A stretch of 64,000 nt of DNA from Lunularia cruciata (GCA_948567375.1 OX419757.1:75206001-75270000), one strand, 5' to 3'. Counted from the stretch's first letter, positions 1 to 11,896 are shown. A program made the numbers and translations. The notes: generated by a model from the sequence alone, not told the origin.

Positions 1-130
1 TCAGGAATACGGCAACCTCAAAATATATCGCTTACTAGTTTCCCATATACAATGTGAAATGCTTGAGATTTTGAAGCCCACAATCCTGAAGCAGAGACGG
101 AAACTCAGGGCAGAAAACAACTAGACCAAC

Positions 131-334
131 CTTAGCAGCGGTGAAGATCTCCTCGGATCTCTGAGTAGTGTAGGCTTTCTTCTCCACAGATAGCGTCATC
201 CTCACCACCTTCGAAGGCAGTCCCTTGATAACGCTGGAAGAGGAAGAAACAGCAACTCCCTTGCTCAACTTCTTAAGTCCTGACCATTGCTGCGAGACAT
301 TGGCAGTCAATCCTCTAGTCGCCAAAGCCTCCAT
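131..334 (-). CDS. GSA: Glutamate-1-semialdehyde 2,1-aminomutase, exon 1 (partial, plastid)
   Basis: This is the first coding exon (68 codons) of a gene that continues off the left edge. The protein converts glutamate-1-semialdehyde to 5-aminolevulinate in the chloroplast, the PLP-dependent entry step of tetrapyrrole and chlorophyll synthesis. Residues 1-45 are rich in Ser, Lys, Val and Ala with no acidic residue except Glu2, as in a plastid transit peptide. The end, VEKKAYTTQRSEEIFTAAK, closely resembles the known start of mature plant GSA (EKKxxxTxQKSEExFxAAK). The exon closes on AAG followed by a GTTGGT donor; positions 1-130 are then intron. The start MEALATRG was preferred over an in-frame Met 21 codons upstream because the upstream extension is unlike a transit peptide. 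The identification rests on the short conserved block at the exon end. Confidence 0.72.
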
Positions 335-838
335 CGCAACAACAGTACCGAAGGGTACACGCAAATCCCTGTTTCTAAACCCCTCCCCTCCTTTCAAACA
401 ATTGATTGATCACGCGGAAGCTGTGTAGGCAGAGCAAACACCCCTTCCTATTCTTAAGATTTCGCTCTTGGAGGTAAAAGGCACTTTGAGCCTCCGTAAT
501 GAGGAGCAGAGAGATGTGAGAATCTCACACAGGGCAGAGGAGAGGGTGAGAGAGCAAATCCAATCGGGTCCAATGCCGTTGATTCGCCACCACAATCTGC
601 ACGAAATCCAGGTTGGATGGCCCGGATCAGGGTTTGGGTTTGCTGCTATTGCTGTATTGCTGCTCCTGCTCCTTTACCGCGATAAAACCATGGTAAAGTA
701 AACGTCTCGTAAGAAAAGTTAGTAACATCGTCGATTTTCGCTTTACTAGTTTCGCTTTAAATCGCCGATAATTTCGCGAATCCTCTAATGACCGCGGTAA
801 ATCTTATTCACACCACACAAAGACTGTGATTCTCTCAT
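335..838. promoter_or_regulatory. Upstream region of the GSA gene
   Basis: This stretch should hold the 5' UTR and promoter of the minus-strand GSA gene. Short open frames on both strands (for example 468-701 +) show no recognisable domain. I see no clear TATA box. The part between 720 and 800 is rich in TTTCGC/GCGAAA-like words. Confidence 0.35.
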
Positions 839-902
839 ACCATGTATTAGAGGAAAGGCGACCGCGTAGAAAACACGAGGGATGGGAAGACCATGTATTA
901 GA
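839..902 (-). mobile_element. Truncated SINE-like insert with 13-bp target-site duplication
   Basis: A 38-bp insert (852-889) sits between two exact copies of ACCATGTATTAGA (839-851 and 890-902). The insert shares the core GGCGACCGCGTAG and the following GA-rich stretch with the longer element at 26493-26624. Read on the minus strand it ends CTACGCGGTCGCCTTTCC, so only the 3' end of the element was inserted. 5' truncation and a long target duplication are hallmarks of target-primed reverse transcription. Confidence 0.6.
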
Positions 903-1045
903 TGGTAGTTTAGTTAACGAGGAACAAATGTTATAGTAACTATGGACGTCACTTAAGTCGATGAAGCTTCTTCATTCATTTGGCACAAACAGCCAAAGCA
1001 AGAAAGAGTGTGCAACGACATATCTTCCTTCATGCCTTGTCATAA

Positions 1046-1249
1046 CGCAGCCATAAGATACCGGAATCTACACTACGCTTAGTTCTTCCCGAATACGTCC
1101 ATAAGTTGTTGCATGTAGTGAAACTTGATCGCATTAACGATTCTTATGTAAACCAAATGCATAAGTATCATGCAACTGTTAAGGAGGATTTTCTGGTGCT
1201 GATCAAAGAAGAAGCATATAAAGTCAAATTCTTCTACAAGTTTATGTAA
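1046..1249 (+). pseudogene. Open stretch resembling a coding exon, unidentified
   Basis: A 67-codon open stretch, beginning after a TAA and ending at TAA, has amino-acid composition like real protein (for example LPEYVHKLLHVVKLDR, then KYHATVKEDFLVLIKEEA). No start codon is placed sensibly, and no neighbouring exon could be joined with confidence. A splice-acceptor-like CCAATGCAG follows at about 1300, in front of another short open stretch. It could be a gene fragment or decayed exon; I do not recognise the family. Confidence 0.25.
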
Positions 1250-4200
1250 ATACTGGTGATACTCTCTGCACTTATGCTAATCCCTTTCCTGCTCCAATGC
1301 AGATTAATCAAGCTGTTGAACGGATGCTGTTCTCCAAAGACATCATAGAGTTTCATGGATCGAGCCTGTGAAGACCTCCTTGTCTTTGGTGAAACGGGAA
1401 CCTGTTTGTTTCAAGTCGATGCAGCTCTTGACCAGCTCACCGGAAATTCGAGAATCGGTTTGCCCGTTTGCAACCTTGAGTACGGTATCTATCTCGTTAC
1501 TAATGAAGCTACTGAAGTTCGTAAAGCTCCTGAAAACCAGCAGCTTGATCAATTTTATGAGAGGGATTTTATGAGAGGGATCAATTTTCATAGATCCGTT
1601 GTTGGACAGATCGAGCATATGAAGAGGTAATGAATCCGTGCTGTAAACTAGCGTGGTTTTCGAGGAATTGTCGTTTGTCTGAGTTATCACTCGAGTTCAG
1701 TTTTGGTAGCTATATCCGCCAGATAATTCATAGTTGGTTTCGTTTCTGTCCTTGCAAGACTGCTTCTCCGTCAAAGGCGGTCAAGGTCCAGCACAGTCAG
1801 GTTTCTTCACAGTTCTGTCCTCGTGGTGCTGTCCCGACTGACCGCTTGTGGCAAAGACACGATCGCGTCAAGAAAGAAGTGGAATTTGATCCGTAGTGGG
1901 GTAAAGATGGAGGTTGACTATTGTCGTTGGCAGCAGAGAGAGTTCTCATAAGCTTCCATGCCACCTGGAGAGTACATAGTGTTAGTGTTGCTCAAAGGAA
2001 CAGGCTAATCAGCGAAATAGCTAATGTCAGGCCTTGTAGAACCGTTGTGTCAAACGAACGTAGCTCAGAGAGAGCTGTTCTGCCGTGGGGCTATTTCCCA
2101 AGCAAGCGGAAATGTCGTATGCAGACATTTTTCAACAACCGAAGTCCTTGCGCTCCAGAAAATCAAAACGAGTTCCATCCAAACTGACAAGGCTAGCAAA
2201 AGACAATTTCAGACCTCTCGTGCGGTGGTTAGCTCCCGTTTGCTGTTCCTCCGGGTTTCTGTCATTCGATGGTCCCTGCGTTCTCGCTGTGTGGGCGGAA
2301 AGCCCATGCGGATTGGCAGCATGCTTTGGAAAGAAAGATGAGAACTCCGGCTACTCGCTATTGCGGTGCTCCGTCATCAAATCGCTTCAGTTGGAAGGCA
2401 GAGATAGACCCCTGAAGAACTGTTCCACTACCAGTGAACGTGGCCCTATAAGAATTCACAAGTAAAACTGTCGTTGCTGTCTATTTCCACATTTCAATCT
2501 TGGACTAAACTACACATCCCGGGCATTCGTGATTGGGCGTGCCGGGAACTCACGTCTAATAGTTTCATGAGAATCTGTGGATATCCAACAGTAGCCTGAG
2601 GTTTTAGGTCAACTTTTGCTCTTAAGAAACAAGCCCGCAATCGCGACTGGTATTAACCCATCTCTGTCAGCTGATGATAAAAGTATAATCATGATTCATA
2701 CAGTACGAATAATAAAGTGACATCCTCCAGAGATGGGTGGTAGAGCAGAGTATTCGGGATTGAGTATTTCGACTTGGGTTCGCGGTTTAGGCAAGCAGAC
2801 GTGAGCTTTCCTGCTTAGTGTTCGGATCGTGGTGTGACCTACAGGCATGCAATTTCGACTGAACCCTAAAACGCAAGCGCTCAGTGGAAGAAGAAGTCGT
2901 TTTTTGTATTTCTCGCATGGTGCAGGCACCGATGGAGACAAGCCTCACGGCCGTTAACATCATAGCGAGTACGAAGATAGGACTTCAATACGAATCGAAG
3001 ATATGGAGGGCAGCTGTTCAGCTCAAAGAGACGAAAACCCTTAAGCATAGAATAGGACAAGGACAAACGGACCCAATCCATAAGCACTGAAGTTCTCTGT
3101 CACTCATGACAGAGGAGTCCTCTGCTCTGTTAAGGAGTCCTCTGCTTATACAAACTCGGAGGAAAGGGACATGGTTGCACCAAGCCTATGTGGGACAGCG
3201 ATAGCATTCCCAAGAAAAACTGCAGGTAGAAAATGGTCCTCTCCGAATGATGGGGAGAAGGAAAATTTAAGCTTTGCTCCTCCACTCATTCCTTCAAGCT
3301 CATGAGGGAACGAGGCTTATGGATTGGACGTTCTACCCTGAACACATCTTCTAAGATACACACATCTTCTAAGACTTTCATCGCGAACAAAGAGACCGAG
3401 GTCAAGGACCTCACAGCTCCAAACCTGTCGGGTGGCCGATGAGTGCGAAGGAGGTGAACACTCTTATAGGTAAGTCACTCTAGAGTCACTGAGGCCCTTG
3501 TGATACGAGAACCAGCACCGTCCGCAATCATCTTCCAACCACTGCACGGAGAAATCTGATGAGCAGACAAGATTTCTCTCCACTGCAGTGACGGAACAAT
3601 TTGTTCACACAATCGTCAGGGATCTCTCCCGGTACAAGTATGGTAATTGTACTCAACACTACATTCCGGAGCCCCAACTTTCTTGAGAGTCTTCCTGAAG
3701 GTCCAGGCTGCTGGAGAGTGCCCTGAGCCCGCTAGTTCTGTGTTTCCCGTAAACCCTAAAATTGATTACGGCTTCGTTGCCTTCCGCTCTACTGTCTACG
3801 AGTCACAAGAAAGAGATCGACAGCACGTGAATTCATCCGCGGTTATATCAGCTTTGTGCAGTTTGTGCCTGAATTTCTAAAGCAATTCAGAAATGTACCA
3901 CGTTTACCCGTACCACGTAAACCATGATCGCAGTCGGCCTTCCATAACTACTGTACTGTACATGGCTCGCAGTGTATCCAAGACGGTGCACAATCACGGG
4001 TCTTGAGTATGAATACAATTTCATATTTCAGTATCATGAGATTTAGTGCATTGGTTACACAATGAACTTATCACACTTGAGTTTAAACCTTTTATTATAT
4101 TTGATTCCTATCAGAACCTGAGAATTATGCTTATTATACTAATTATTAATATTATAATTAATTTATATTTAGATACAATGGATCATTATTAAATTAGTTT

Positions 4201-4600
4201 TAAACATTAATACAAAGGGGAAAAAAAGGATAATAGTGCTCTAGATCGTTTTCTCTACTGTGAATTTTCGAATTCATTCGAACAGTATATATGTTTATCA
4301 GATCAATTTTTCTTTTATACATATAATCGCATAAAATAAAGAATTTCAAATATAAATTTAGAGATATCCGTGATTTTTTTAATATTCAGATTTAGTTGAA
4401 TATTTGAAACATTTTCTGGACGAAAACCCCGTAGCCATAAAGAGCAACAGGTCACCGTTTAGATTTCATGTAAAATTTTACGGTTATGGTCCTTGTAACT
4501 ATAAAATAGTTGAATCTGGGGGTACATGCGCAACTCTATAAATGAGCAATGCGCAACTCCATAAACTCCCTTAGTTTCTTGTAGATTTTCATGACTTGCA
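1250..4600. other. Non-coding or decayed region without identified gene
   Basis: Several overlapping short frames occur at 1343-2465 on both strands, but none shows a domain, conserved motif or sensible gene structure. Small direct duplications are visible: AGGAGTCCTCTGCT twice near 3110-3150 and ACACATCTTCTAAGA twice near 3340-3375. An 8-bp perfect hairpin, CTCTGTCA-CTCA-TGACAGAG, lies near 3095. From about 4080 the sequence turns strongly AT-rich. Confidence 0.4.
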
Positions 4601-4619
4601 TAGCTTAATATCTTAGGTG

Positions 4620-4800
4620 CCACACTACATATTTTTCATATCCCTGCTATTGTGACCTAGCCTCATTTTATCTTTTTTTTCATATCCATATTATTGAGGC
4701 CTAGCCTTCTTGCCTTATTTTGTCTCTTTTGTAAGTCCCTTGTACAGGCTTGACGTGATCTTCCTTTTCATTCATGTGTTCTACATGGTCGCCTTTCTAG
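4620..4800 (+). mobile_element. SINE-like repeat copy, T-tailed family
   Basis: Read on the plus strand, this segment aligns by eye along its length with the minus strand of the element at 26493-26624. Shared blocks in order are TATTGAGGCCTAGCC, TTTTGTCTCTTTTG, CCCTTGTACAGGCTTGA, and the end TTCTACATGGTCGCCTTT. The first block is also duplicated inside this copy (around 4640-4670 and 4680-4710). The copy is more diverged than the one at 26.5 kb, and flanking duplications are not obvious. Confidence 0.5.
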
Positions 4801-5270
4801 TATATTAAAGGAAATTTTTGAATGCAAACACCCAAATGTATAATATTTTCAAAGAGGGGTACAGTTTACTGAATCGGGAACTTTTTTAGGGGAGTTAACT
4901 AATGTGGGCATGAATATTTATAATATTTACATAGAGAGGTCCAGTTTAGTGATATGAAAACTAGAAAACTAGTTACAAATAGGGACACATTTCCCGGTTT
5001 GGCAATGCACTCCCTCTGCTCAATATCAGCTTTGTTTATTAGTTCCTTCTCTCCAAATTTTTTTTTTTTTATAGTTTACCATGGTTCATCTCTTACAAGT
5101 TAAAGTAATTTGTAGTCTTGCAAAAGAAGCACGAGTAGCATGTTCAAACTACTTGCTATGTCAGCTCTCTTTACATTCATAAGCATTGTTCGATGGTAGG
5201 TTACATATTGATTCATTTATTGCACCTGATGCAGCTTACTTGAACTTTATAAAAACATTTTAAGCACACT

Positions 5271-5444
5271 GCTGCAGTTTTGCAGAATTTGCAGGGTCAT
5301 TTGTTCGCAGTGTTAAAAAGCTCACTCTCCTTCTTTATAAATATTATGGATTTCTGTGCTGCAGTTTTGCAGAATTTGCAGGGTCATTTGTTTGCAGTGT
5401 TAAAAAGCTCACTCTCCTTCTTTATAAATATTATGGATTTCTGT
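5271..5444 (+). repeat. Tandem duplication, two 87-bp units
   Basis: The unit beginning GCTGCAGTTTTGCAG is present at 5271-5357 and again at 5358-5444, with one visible C/T difference. Because 87 is a multiple of three, it keeps a short frame open (5280-5468), but that frame shows nothing protein-like. The near identity implies a recent event. Confidence 0.85.
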
Positions 5445-6465
5445 GCCTGGATATGTGAAATCAATTAATAGGATGGGCACTTGATGGATACTATGACGGT
5501 GTTCCATATGATGTGCATATGCAGTACGATCGCTTATTCTTCAAGAATACTAAAGACCAATACTTCCAACCTACTGTATCAAAATCCTCTTGTCTGTAAG
5601 AAAACGATGCATATCACAAGAGAAAGATATTCAAAATCTACGCCATGTGTAGAGAATCTTTAAACAGTAGTGCACTATAGGAGGGACCTAAACCCTAAAC
5701 GCTGAAGAAGTAACTGTCAACGGACATGTGGTTTATAATTTTATCGATACTACTGTCATTGAATACACAAGTTATGACAGTTCCAATTTGAGAAGAGGTT
5801 TAGTTGCAGGTGTATTTAGCATCTTAAGAAAAAAAAGAAGAAAAAACCGGGGTAAGTTACTTTCAGGCAAAGCACCGTCATAGGTCATAGGAATTTAAGT
5901 AATTTTAAAGAATGAATGTGTTCATGACACCTCATTGTTCGCAACAGTACTTGCCCCATCCGGTTCTTCTGAAAGAAACTCAAACCTATTACCATAAAGA
6001 AATTTACTTGAAGATCGTGATAAATCGTCTAAACGACCAGCTACATGACTGACTGAAATGACTGCTGTGAATTTTGCAAATCAAATATCTTCTTCCTTTC
6101 TCTCAAATAAAGTCTCATATATACTCAAGATATGATCATGAACAATATATTATGTTAGATTTAGTTAATTTCTAGTTTAGTGATTTCCTTATTTTTTTAT
6201 TTTTATTATATTTTTCTAGAAGCTGTGCTAAATATTCTTAGAGTAAAGAGAAGCTTAATTAGGGTCCTGCAAAGCAACCTTAAGGGTTTACTTATGTGTA
6301 AATAAGATTGGTTTCTGTTATTGTTTTGTTAAGTTCCCGTACAAGGGTCATTCCTAGCACGTTGTACCTTGTTTCTAGTGTATTCTATGCTGCTTAACAT
6401 TAAGGTACCTTTCATGTTGCATGAGTATTATTGTGTATTATCTTTGAAAATTTTGAGAGAGAGTG
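5445..6465. other. AT-rich intergenic region
   Basis: No supported gene. A telo-box-like CTAAACCCTAAACG lies at about 5690. Short A-rich runs occur near 5830. Confidence 0.4.
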
Positions 6466-6721
6466 AGTTGAGTATTGCTGAGTGCAATCAAGAATGTTCT
6501 ACTATGGTGAGACTAGGAAAATTGAATGCTAAGATGTCTGATACATCACAAGTCAGAATGACTGAGAATAAACTATCTACTTCAAAGACTAGAAGTTGAG
6601 TATTGCTGAGTGCAATCAAAAGTGTCTATTATGGTGAGACTAGGAAAATTGAATGCTAGGATGTCTGATACATCAGAAGTCAAAATGACTGAGGATAGAC
6701 CATCTACTTCAAAGACTAGGA
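6466..6721 (+). repeat. Tandem duplication, two units of about 128 bp
   Basis: The unit starting AGTTGAGTATTGCTGAGTG is found at 6466-6593 and at 6594-6721, with scattered substitutions and a small indel. Short frames cross the repeat on both strands but no domain is seen. A further 17-bp direct repeat, CATAGCATTTGAATAAC, lies just downstream (about 6831 and 6863). Confidence 0.8.
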
Positions 6722-7285
6722 AGTAAAGTCTAATCATATTATAGTGCAGTGTCTTGATGATTCCACAAAGGACTTCGAGTATCATCGAGTCTAGCTGATG
6801 AAGTAGTCTCGTGGGCAATTTCTGAATCACATAGCATTTGAATAACGGAAGTCACGAGGAGTCATAGCATTTGAATAACAGTTACATAAACGTCAGTAAG
6901 GTCATGCCAATCTGCAACTGGTTTTTGGACTTCCGTATTTAGATGAGCTAATGCAGAAGAATATGGGCACGGTGTTCTCCGTTTGAGAAGCTCTAGTGTA
7001 AACAGTGATGTAACAGCACTACATAAATAACTGCATTTACTCTGATGTAACAGCAACACATAAATTTCATAAAAGCATAAGTACTCAAAGCAGGATGAAT
7101 ACAAATTTGAACGGAACAGAGGACAGAGATATTGTAGTTTAACTTAGTATGGATGAAGATTTGCTGGATCTGAAGTCGGTCAACTCTCCAAAACGTTTTC
7201 GAGTTTTGATTTTACTAAGTCCATGGAGCTGAAGGACTTTTTGACGCTTGCACTCAGGAAGGTAATATTCTAATCAAACCGAGCG

Positions 7286-7320
7286 TCAGGGCACCTCCTC
7301 TGCCTGAGGAGGTGCCCTGA
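7286..7320. repeat. Perfect palindrome, 15-bp arms, 5-nt loop
   Basis: The left arm TCAGGGCACCTCCTC (7286-7300) and right arm GAGGAGGTGCCCTGA (7306-7320) are exact reverse complements separated by TGCCT. Pairing stops abruptly on both sides. No flanking coding sequence or terminator-like T run is present. Confidence 0.9.
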
Positions 7321-8469
7321 ATTCCTGACTCGGATCGATCTATCACTGTATCTCTATACATTGATGTCAGTTCGATGCATGTAAACGTGCAGCATGTCAT
7401 TTAGAGAACAAATGACAAACCGGCAATGAGGCAACTTGCGTGTAGAGAAGGCAAAGTGAGTGAGTGAGTACTAAGCCGAGACAAGACTCGCAAATCTTCA
7501 GCAGCACCAGCTTAGCTCAAACTTTCTAGTTCTCCTGCTTGTTCATCGAATTATATTCCATTCCAATCTGTTCATTCTCTGCCTAGTTTCACTTAGTCAT
7601 ATCAAACATCCCAAGATGTCTGGCTGCAGAAACTCTGATTGCTAATGCGGCGCTCCCTGCAACTGCAGTAGCAGGGAGTCACCATCTCACGTAGTTTGGC
7701 AGCCAGTTCTGCTCAGCTCTCGGTTTACTTTATGCTTCTCACCATATTATCTTGCGTTACCGTATTACCTGCTTCTTCCAGAAACATGTCAACAACTCCT
7801 CAACGTGATATTTATTGATCGACAGCCGCAGCTCCATGGGCACCTTCAAGTCCGAGATTCCGGGACACTTTCGATTCCGGGATGAGGCAGTATGTTCCTC
7901 TATCCATTGCATCCGTTTCCCGAACTAGCGGAAGAGGCCGCGAGGTCTAGACATTTGACTGAACAGCTACATAACAATGTCAAATTGCCTGCTTGATTTT
8001 CATTCTCTTGTATATTATTGTTTTCGTGACTTGGAATTATGATATAAAATATTATATAAATAAATAAATAAAATAATTTAAATTTTTTAGATTTAATTTA
8101 TATATTCAACTTATAAAACATCTAGTATAATATAATAATAACATCTTTCAATATATAAATAGCGAACTTAATTTTAAAAAATGTATATAGTCTTCAATAT
8201 TTTAGAACGCCAGGTAAACTCTCATTTTCAAACCTATTCAAGCTCACCGTACCATACTAAATTCTTGAGGTTCCTCCATGTTCAAGAGGTGAGCGTGTTT
8301 TTGAGTGTTTGGACGTGGTGCTTACCTAGCCAAATACTTTAGCAAATTGAAAAATTTATTAATATTAAAATGATATACTAAAACTAGCATCTTAATACTG
8401 AAATTATGATTAGATATTCATAATATTATCCATAATATTATATCATTACAAATTACACCGACTATGAAT

Positions 8470-9340
8470 AACGTCCACTTATTGCATATGAGAATATTTT
8501 CGAAATGATGGTACAAATTGCTATATTTTGCTTAGACGATTTCTAGATAGAGTCACAAATTAAATTACCTTTTTAGATTGGAAATATTTCAAAATAATTT
8601 ACAAATTGCTTAATTAGATGATTTCGAGACAGCATCACACATTTTTCTAGATGATGACATCACTCACTGTAAAATTTGTTTTTCAAAATAATATTACAAA
8701 TTAGATTCCTTACATGTCTGTTTATTTTTCTAGATAATTACATCACTCATTACAGATAAAAGATGTCTCGAGATAATGTTACAAATTGGTTTGTTTTTCT
8801 AGATGATTTCGATACAACGTTACAAATTGATCTGTTTTCATAGATGATGCCATCACTGACCGCAGATGAAAAGATAGTGCTACAAATCAGGTTCCGTACA
8901 CGTTTTCTTGTTGGATCTGCAGAACTGGTCTTGGGTACGGAATCCAAACGACACACCTTGTAAATTATACTTTACCCTCCGAAAGTGACATTATTATGGT
9001 GAAGAACAAAAAGCGAGATGATCCGAAAGTTTTTTTCTTCGATATCAATGCATCACTAGAGAAGGTAAAAGAAAATTAACGTTGTATCGACTGCCTTCGA
9101 TCTATTCAATTTCTCGACTTGTCCTATCCTTTAAATAGAAAACACCTGCGTATGTATGAAACAATTTTTGGAGACAAATTTGAGAAACCAATTCTGGAGA
9201 GGTGAAATCACGATATGGGGTTGCTCTTCACGCTGGACAATCAATAGTTGTCGTCACTTTCTCTATTTATTCTTCTGGATGCTGGATGGTGACTTCACTC
9301 ACATCACTTGAAAATATTCAAATGGTGTTACAAAATGAAT
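8470..9340. repeat. Degenerate tandem-like repeat region
   Basis: Variants of a unit of roughly 100 bp recur. Typical words are TTTTCTAGATGAT, ACATCACTCA, and ATATTACAAATTAGATTCC or GTTACAAATTG. They are seen near 8600, 8700, 8780, 8840-8890 and again near 9300-9345. The copies are too diverged to set exact borders. No gene is seen. Confidence 0.45.
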
Positions 9341-9746
9341 TCCGTACTTGGGGAAGGTTGTGGTGGAGGGAAATGGAGAAGTTATAAGCAAAAGAGTTTA
9401 AAAACAGTCTTGCGAAGTCCAATGTGAGCAGGCCATCAGTCAATTAAACATGTTCACAACTGATAATTAGAGGAGAGTCCAACGGTTCTATGCGATGCTT
9501 GTCAAGAGCCGAAGCGTTTCACAGCTGGAAAAGTAGCAGGTGAACTTTTGGAGGGAGTTTACTTCGCCGTCAATTTTCATCATTTATTGCATAACTATAA
9601 GACAGTGTGAACGATGGTAGTAGTTTGGTCGGTAAGTTTACAAAAGGATAAGGTGTGTAGTGTGGTTGAATCAAGGCGTTCAGGCACACGACGAATTCAC
9701 TGAGCCTGGACCGATGAGATATTGAACCTTCGAAGTTACAGGAAAG

Positions 9747-11896
9747 ATGAGACTTGGTGATTGCGGTCAGCATAAGAAATGCGAGCTTTCGTTGGTGGAG
9801 TCGGCAGGCTATTCACAGGCTATCAACAATGTTCGGTACTTTGAAGGGGATTCGAATACCCCTCACAAAGCCAGCATCTATCCATCAAACATGAGTAGCA
9901 GAGAGTTTTACTCACAAGATCCCCGGGGTAATCACTTATTGCAACAGTTCCAGCAGCAATCTTTTGACAGTAACTCCCCGGTTTCACCGTATGGGCACAA
10001 TCTCCAGATGCACTCCTACTCAGCTGATACAACAACAACACAGCTAGACTATACGCTGGATACGACAACAGCGCAGCTGCAGCAAGAGTATCAGCAATCC
10101 TCGATGGTCGGTGATTGGGCAAATACTTGTAAGCTTCAGCTACAAGCACCTCTTGCAGCAACGGGAGAATGTCTGCAACGATTGAGGAACTTACCTACGT
10201 TGGACAAGACATGCCTGAGCAACCCACCTATGTTGAACAAGACACAATTTCAGATGAATGTGCTGGGTACCCCCAATGCGGAGAGGCAGAGAAATATGGG
10301 TGGTTGGATTTCATCGTGGGAGGAGAGCATCAAGTATCTTGAAGACATGCCGACTGGGCGCCATTCGAAGCAGTTTGGTTATGACCGTCATTCCGCCTTA
10401 CATTTACAAGTGCAGCCAGTCGTTTTTCCTCATGCAAACTGTAACCGAGGTCGACCCGGATTGAGTCACTTAGAGAACTCCACTCATGACGCTGAGTTCT
10501 TTAGTCCTCCGGCCCAGAACGAGCGACTCAGTCTTGCAAATACGAGCAATGGACAGCCCGGGACGAGTCTAGTACAGACCTCCACCTCCAACGAAAAGCT
10601 TCCGGCCGAGTTCTCTCGGGAACCCGTCCAAAATGAGCTGCTCGATATTTTCTATCAGTACCCTGGAAGCGCTAGCGCCCGTTGTTCGAGAGCTGTTACA
10701 CCAATAGCAAATGGAGATAGCAAGGATGCTCCAGTCAACAATGAGACCATAAACAAATTTTCGGACAAGAATCATGTGATCTTGGACCTATGTCTTGATG
10801 CTAGTCTTCATGATCAGAAAATGGAATCTGCCCCGGTTGATACACCTGGATCTGGTTTTGAATTGGACAACTCTCGTTTGAAATCAACTCCGGACGTCAA
10901 ACCGTGTAGACCATACAGAAAGCTCACTCGAAAACCGTTGCCAGTTATCAAACCGGGAAGGAAGAAAGATGGTTTCAAAACTGAAAAGGAACGGAGGGAT
11001 TATATCAACAACCAATACAAGACATTACAATCATTGACTCCATATGATGGCAAGGTTTGAAAGTCTTGATCGGAACACTCATTTACCAAAATCTTGACTA
11101 TGCTATATTGTTTAACGAGGTTACAAGCACTCCTGACAATGTTTTCTAGATCTGTAATGTTTACGATATTGCTGTTAACTTCTGTAGAGTTGGTTTAAGT
11201 AGTTCAGGTCTAAGTACTTATACAAAAAATTCACTTGGTCAGACAAAGTCGAGTTATCAACTGCGCTATAGTCTAACGGACTCCCAATTTTCTGTTTCCT
11301 TGGAGGCAGAAGGACCGAGCCTCTATAGTCGACAATGCCGTAAAGTACATTCTTGACTTGCAAAAGCAAGTTGAGGAGGCAAGCAAGAAACTGAGCCTCA
11401 TCCACGAGAAGAAATTTATTCGTCAAGCCGATGGGCGAGGGGGGCATTCGATGGAGGAGGTCTCTGTAGATTCAAAGACTCGAATGTTTCAGTGGACTTC
11501 CAAGCAAGGAGCCGTTGTCAATATCCAGATCATGGAGAATGAGGTGCAAATGCACATCACGCAGAATCACAGGCCTCTATTCCTCACTAGGCTCTTTTCC
11601 GCTCTTGAATCGAGCATTAGTTTCGATCTAGTTGGTGGTTCCGGTTGTGTCGTTGCCAACCATGATGTTTACTGTATCAATCTAAAGGTAATTACGCAAA
11701 CCTTCATGATGAATCATGTATCCGGTAGACAACAATAGTTGTCCTTCGGGGCTTCTAGATAGTTTATATTTCTTCTACATAGATATGTACATATCTTCTA
11801 CATAGATATCCTGGAGCAACTAACATGCAGTTTGTTCGCGAACTGAGCTGTTTCATGGACGAGTTAAAGTGTACGTGTTATCCCTACCGAAGTTAG
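9747..11896 (+). CDS. bHLH transcription factor, plant subfamily-II (EAT1/TIP2-like), three exons
   Basis: Proposed exons are 9747-11054, 11310-11687 and 11831-11896, giving about 583 aa; introns of 255 and 143 bp are GT-AG and phase 0. Residues 1-400 are Gln/Ser/Asn-rich and probably disordered. The bHLH spans about 409-467: the basic part KTEKERRDYINNQYK keeps the Glu and Arg pair needed for E-box contact, helix 1 reaches TLQSLTP at the exon 1 end, and exon 2 resumes with KDRASIVDNAVKYILDLQ as helix 2. The RASIV..A..Y...L pattern is typical of the group containing Arabidopsis bHLH10/89/91 and rice EAT1/TDR. A C-terminal ACT-like fold (about 490-560) is suggested by alternating hydrophobic strands and the CVVANHDVYCINLK block. 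Exon 3 is less certain: reading on from exon 2 would instead stop at 11738. A role in sporangium or tapetum-type development is inference from the family. Confidence 0.82.

Noticed and set aside
35-397. The whole 120-codon minus-strand frame as one protein
   Set aside because: Only residues matching the GSA N-terminus are coding; after AAG at 131 the frame reads through a GTTGGT donor into intron, and the first 21 codons precede the likely start.
225-428. Plus-strand 67-codon frame over the GSA exon
   Set aside because: It is antisense to the GSA exon with no domain, so a shadow frame.
5690-5704. Interstitial telomere repeat (CTAAACCCTAAAC)
   Set aside because: Only about two units are present, as at 18236; this is the telo-box size common in plant promoters and not evidence of a telomere fusion.
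7286-7320. Transcription terminator
   Set aside because: Intrinsic terminators of the bacterial type do not apply in nuclear DNA, and there is no T run after the stem.
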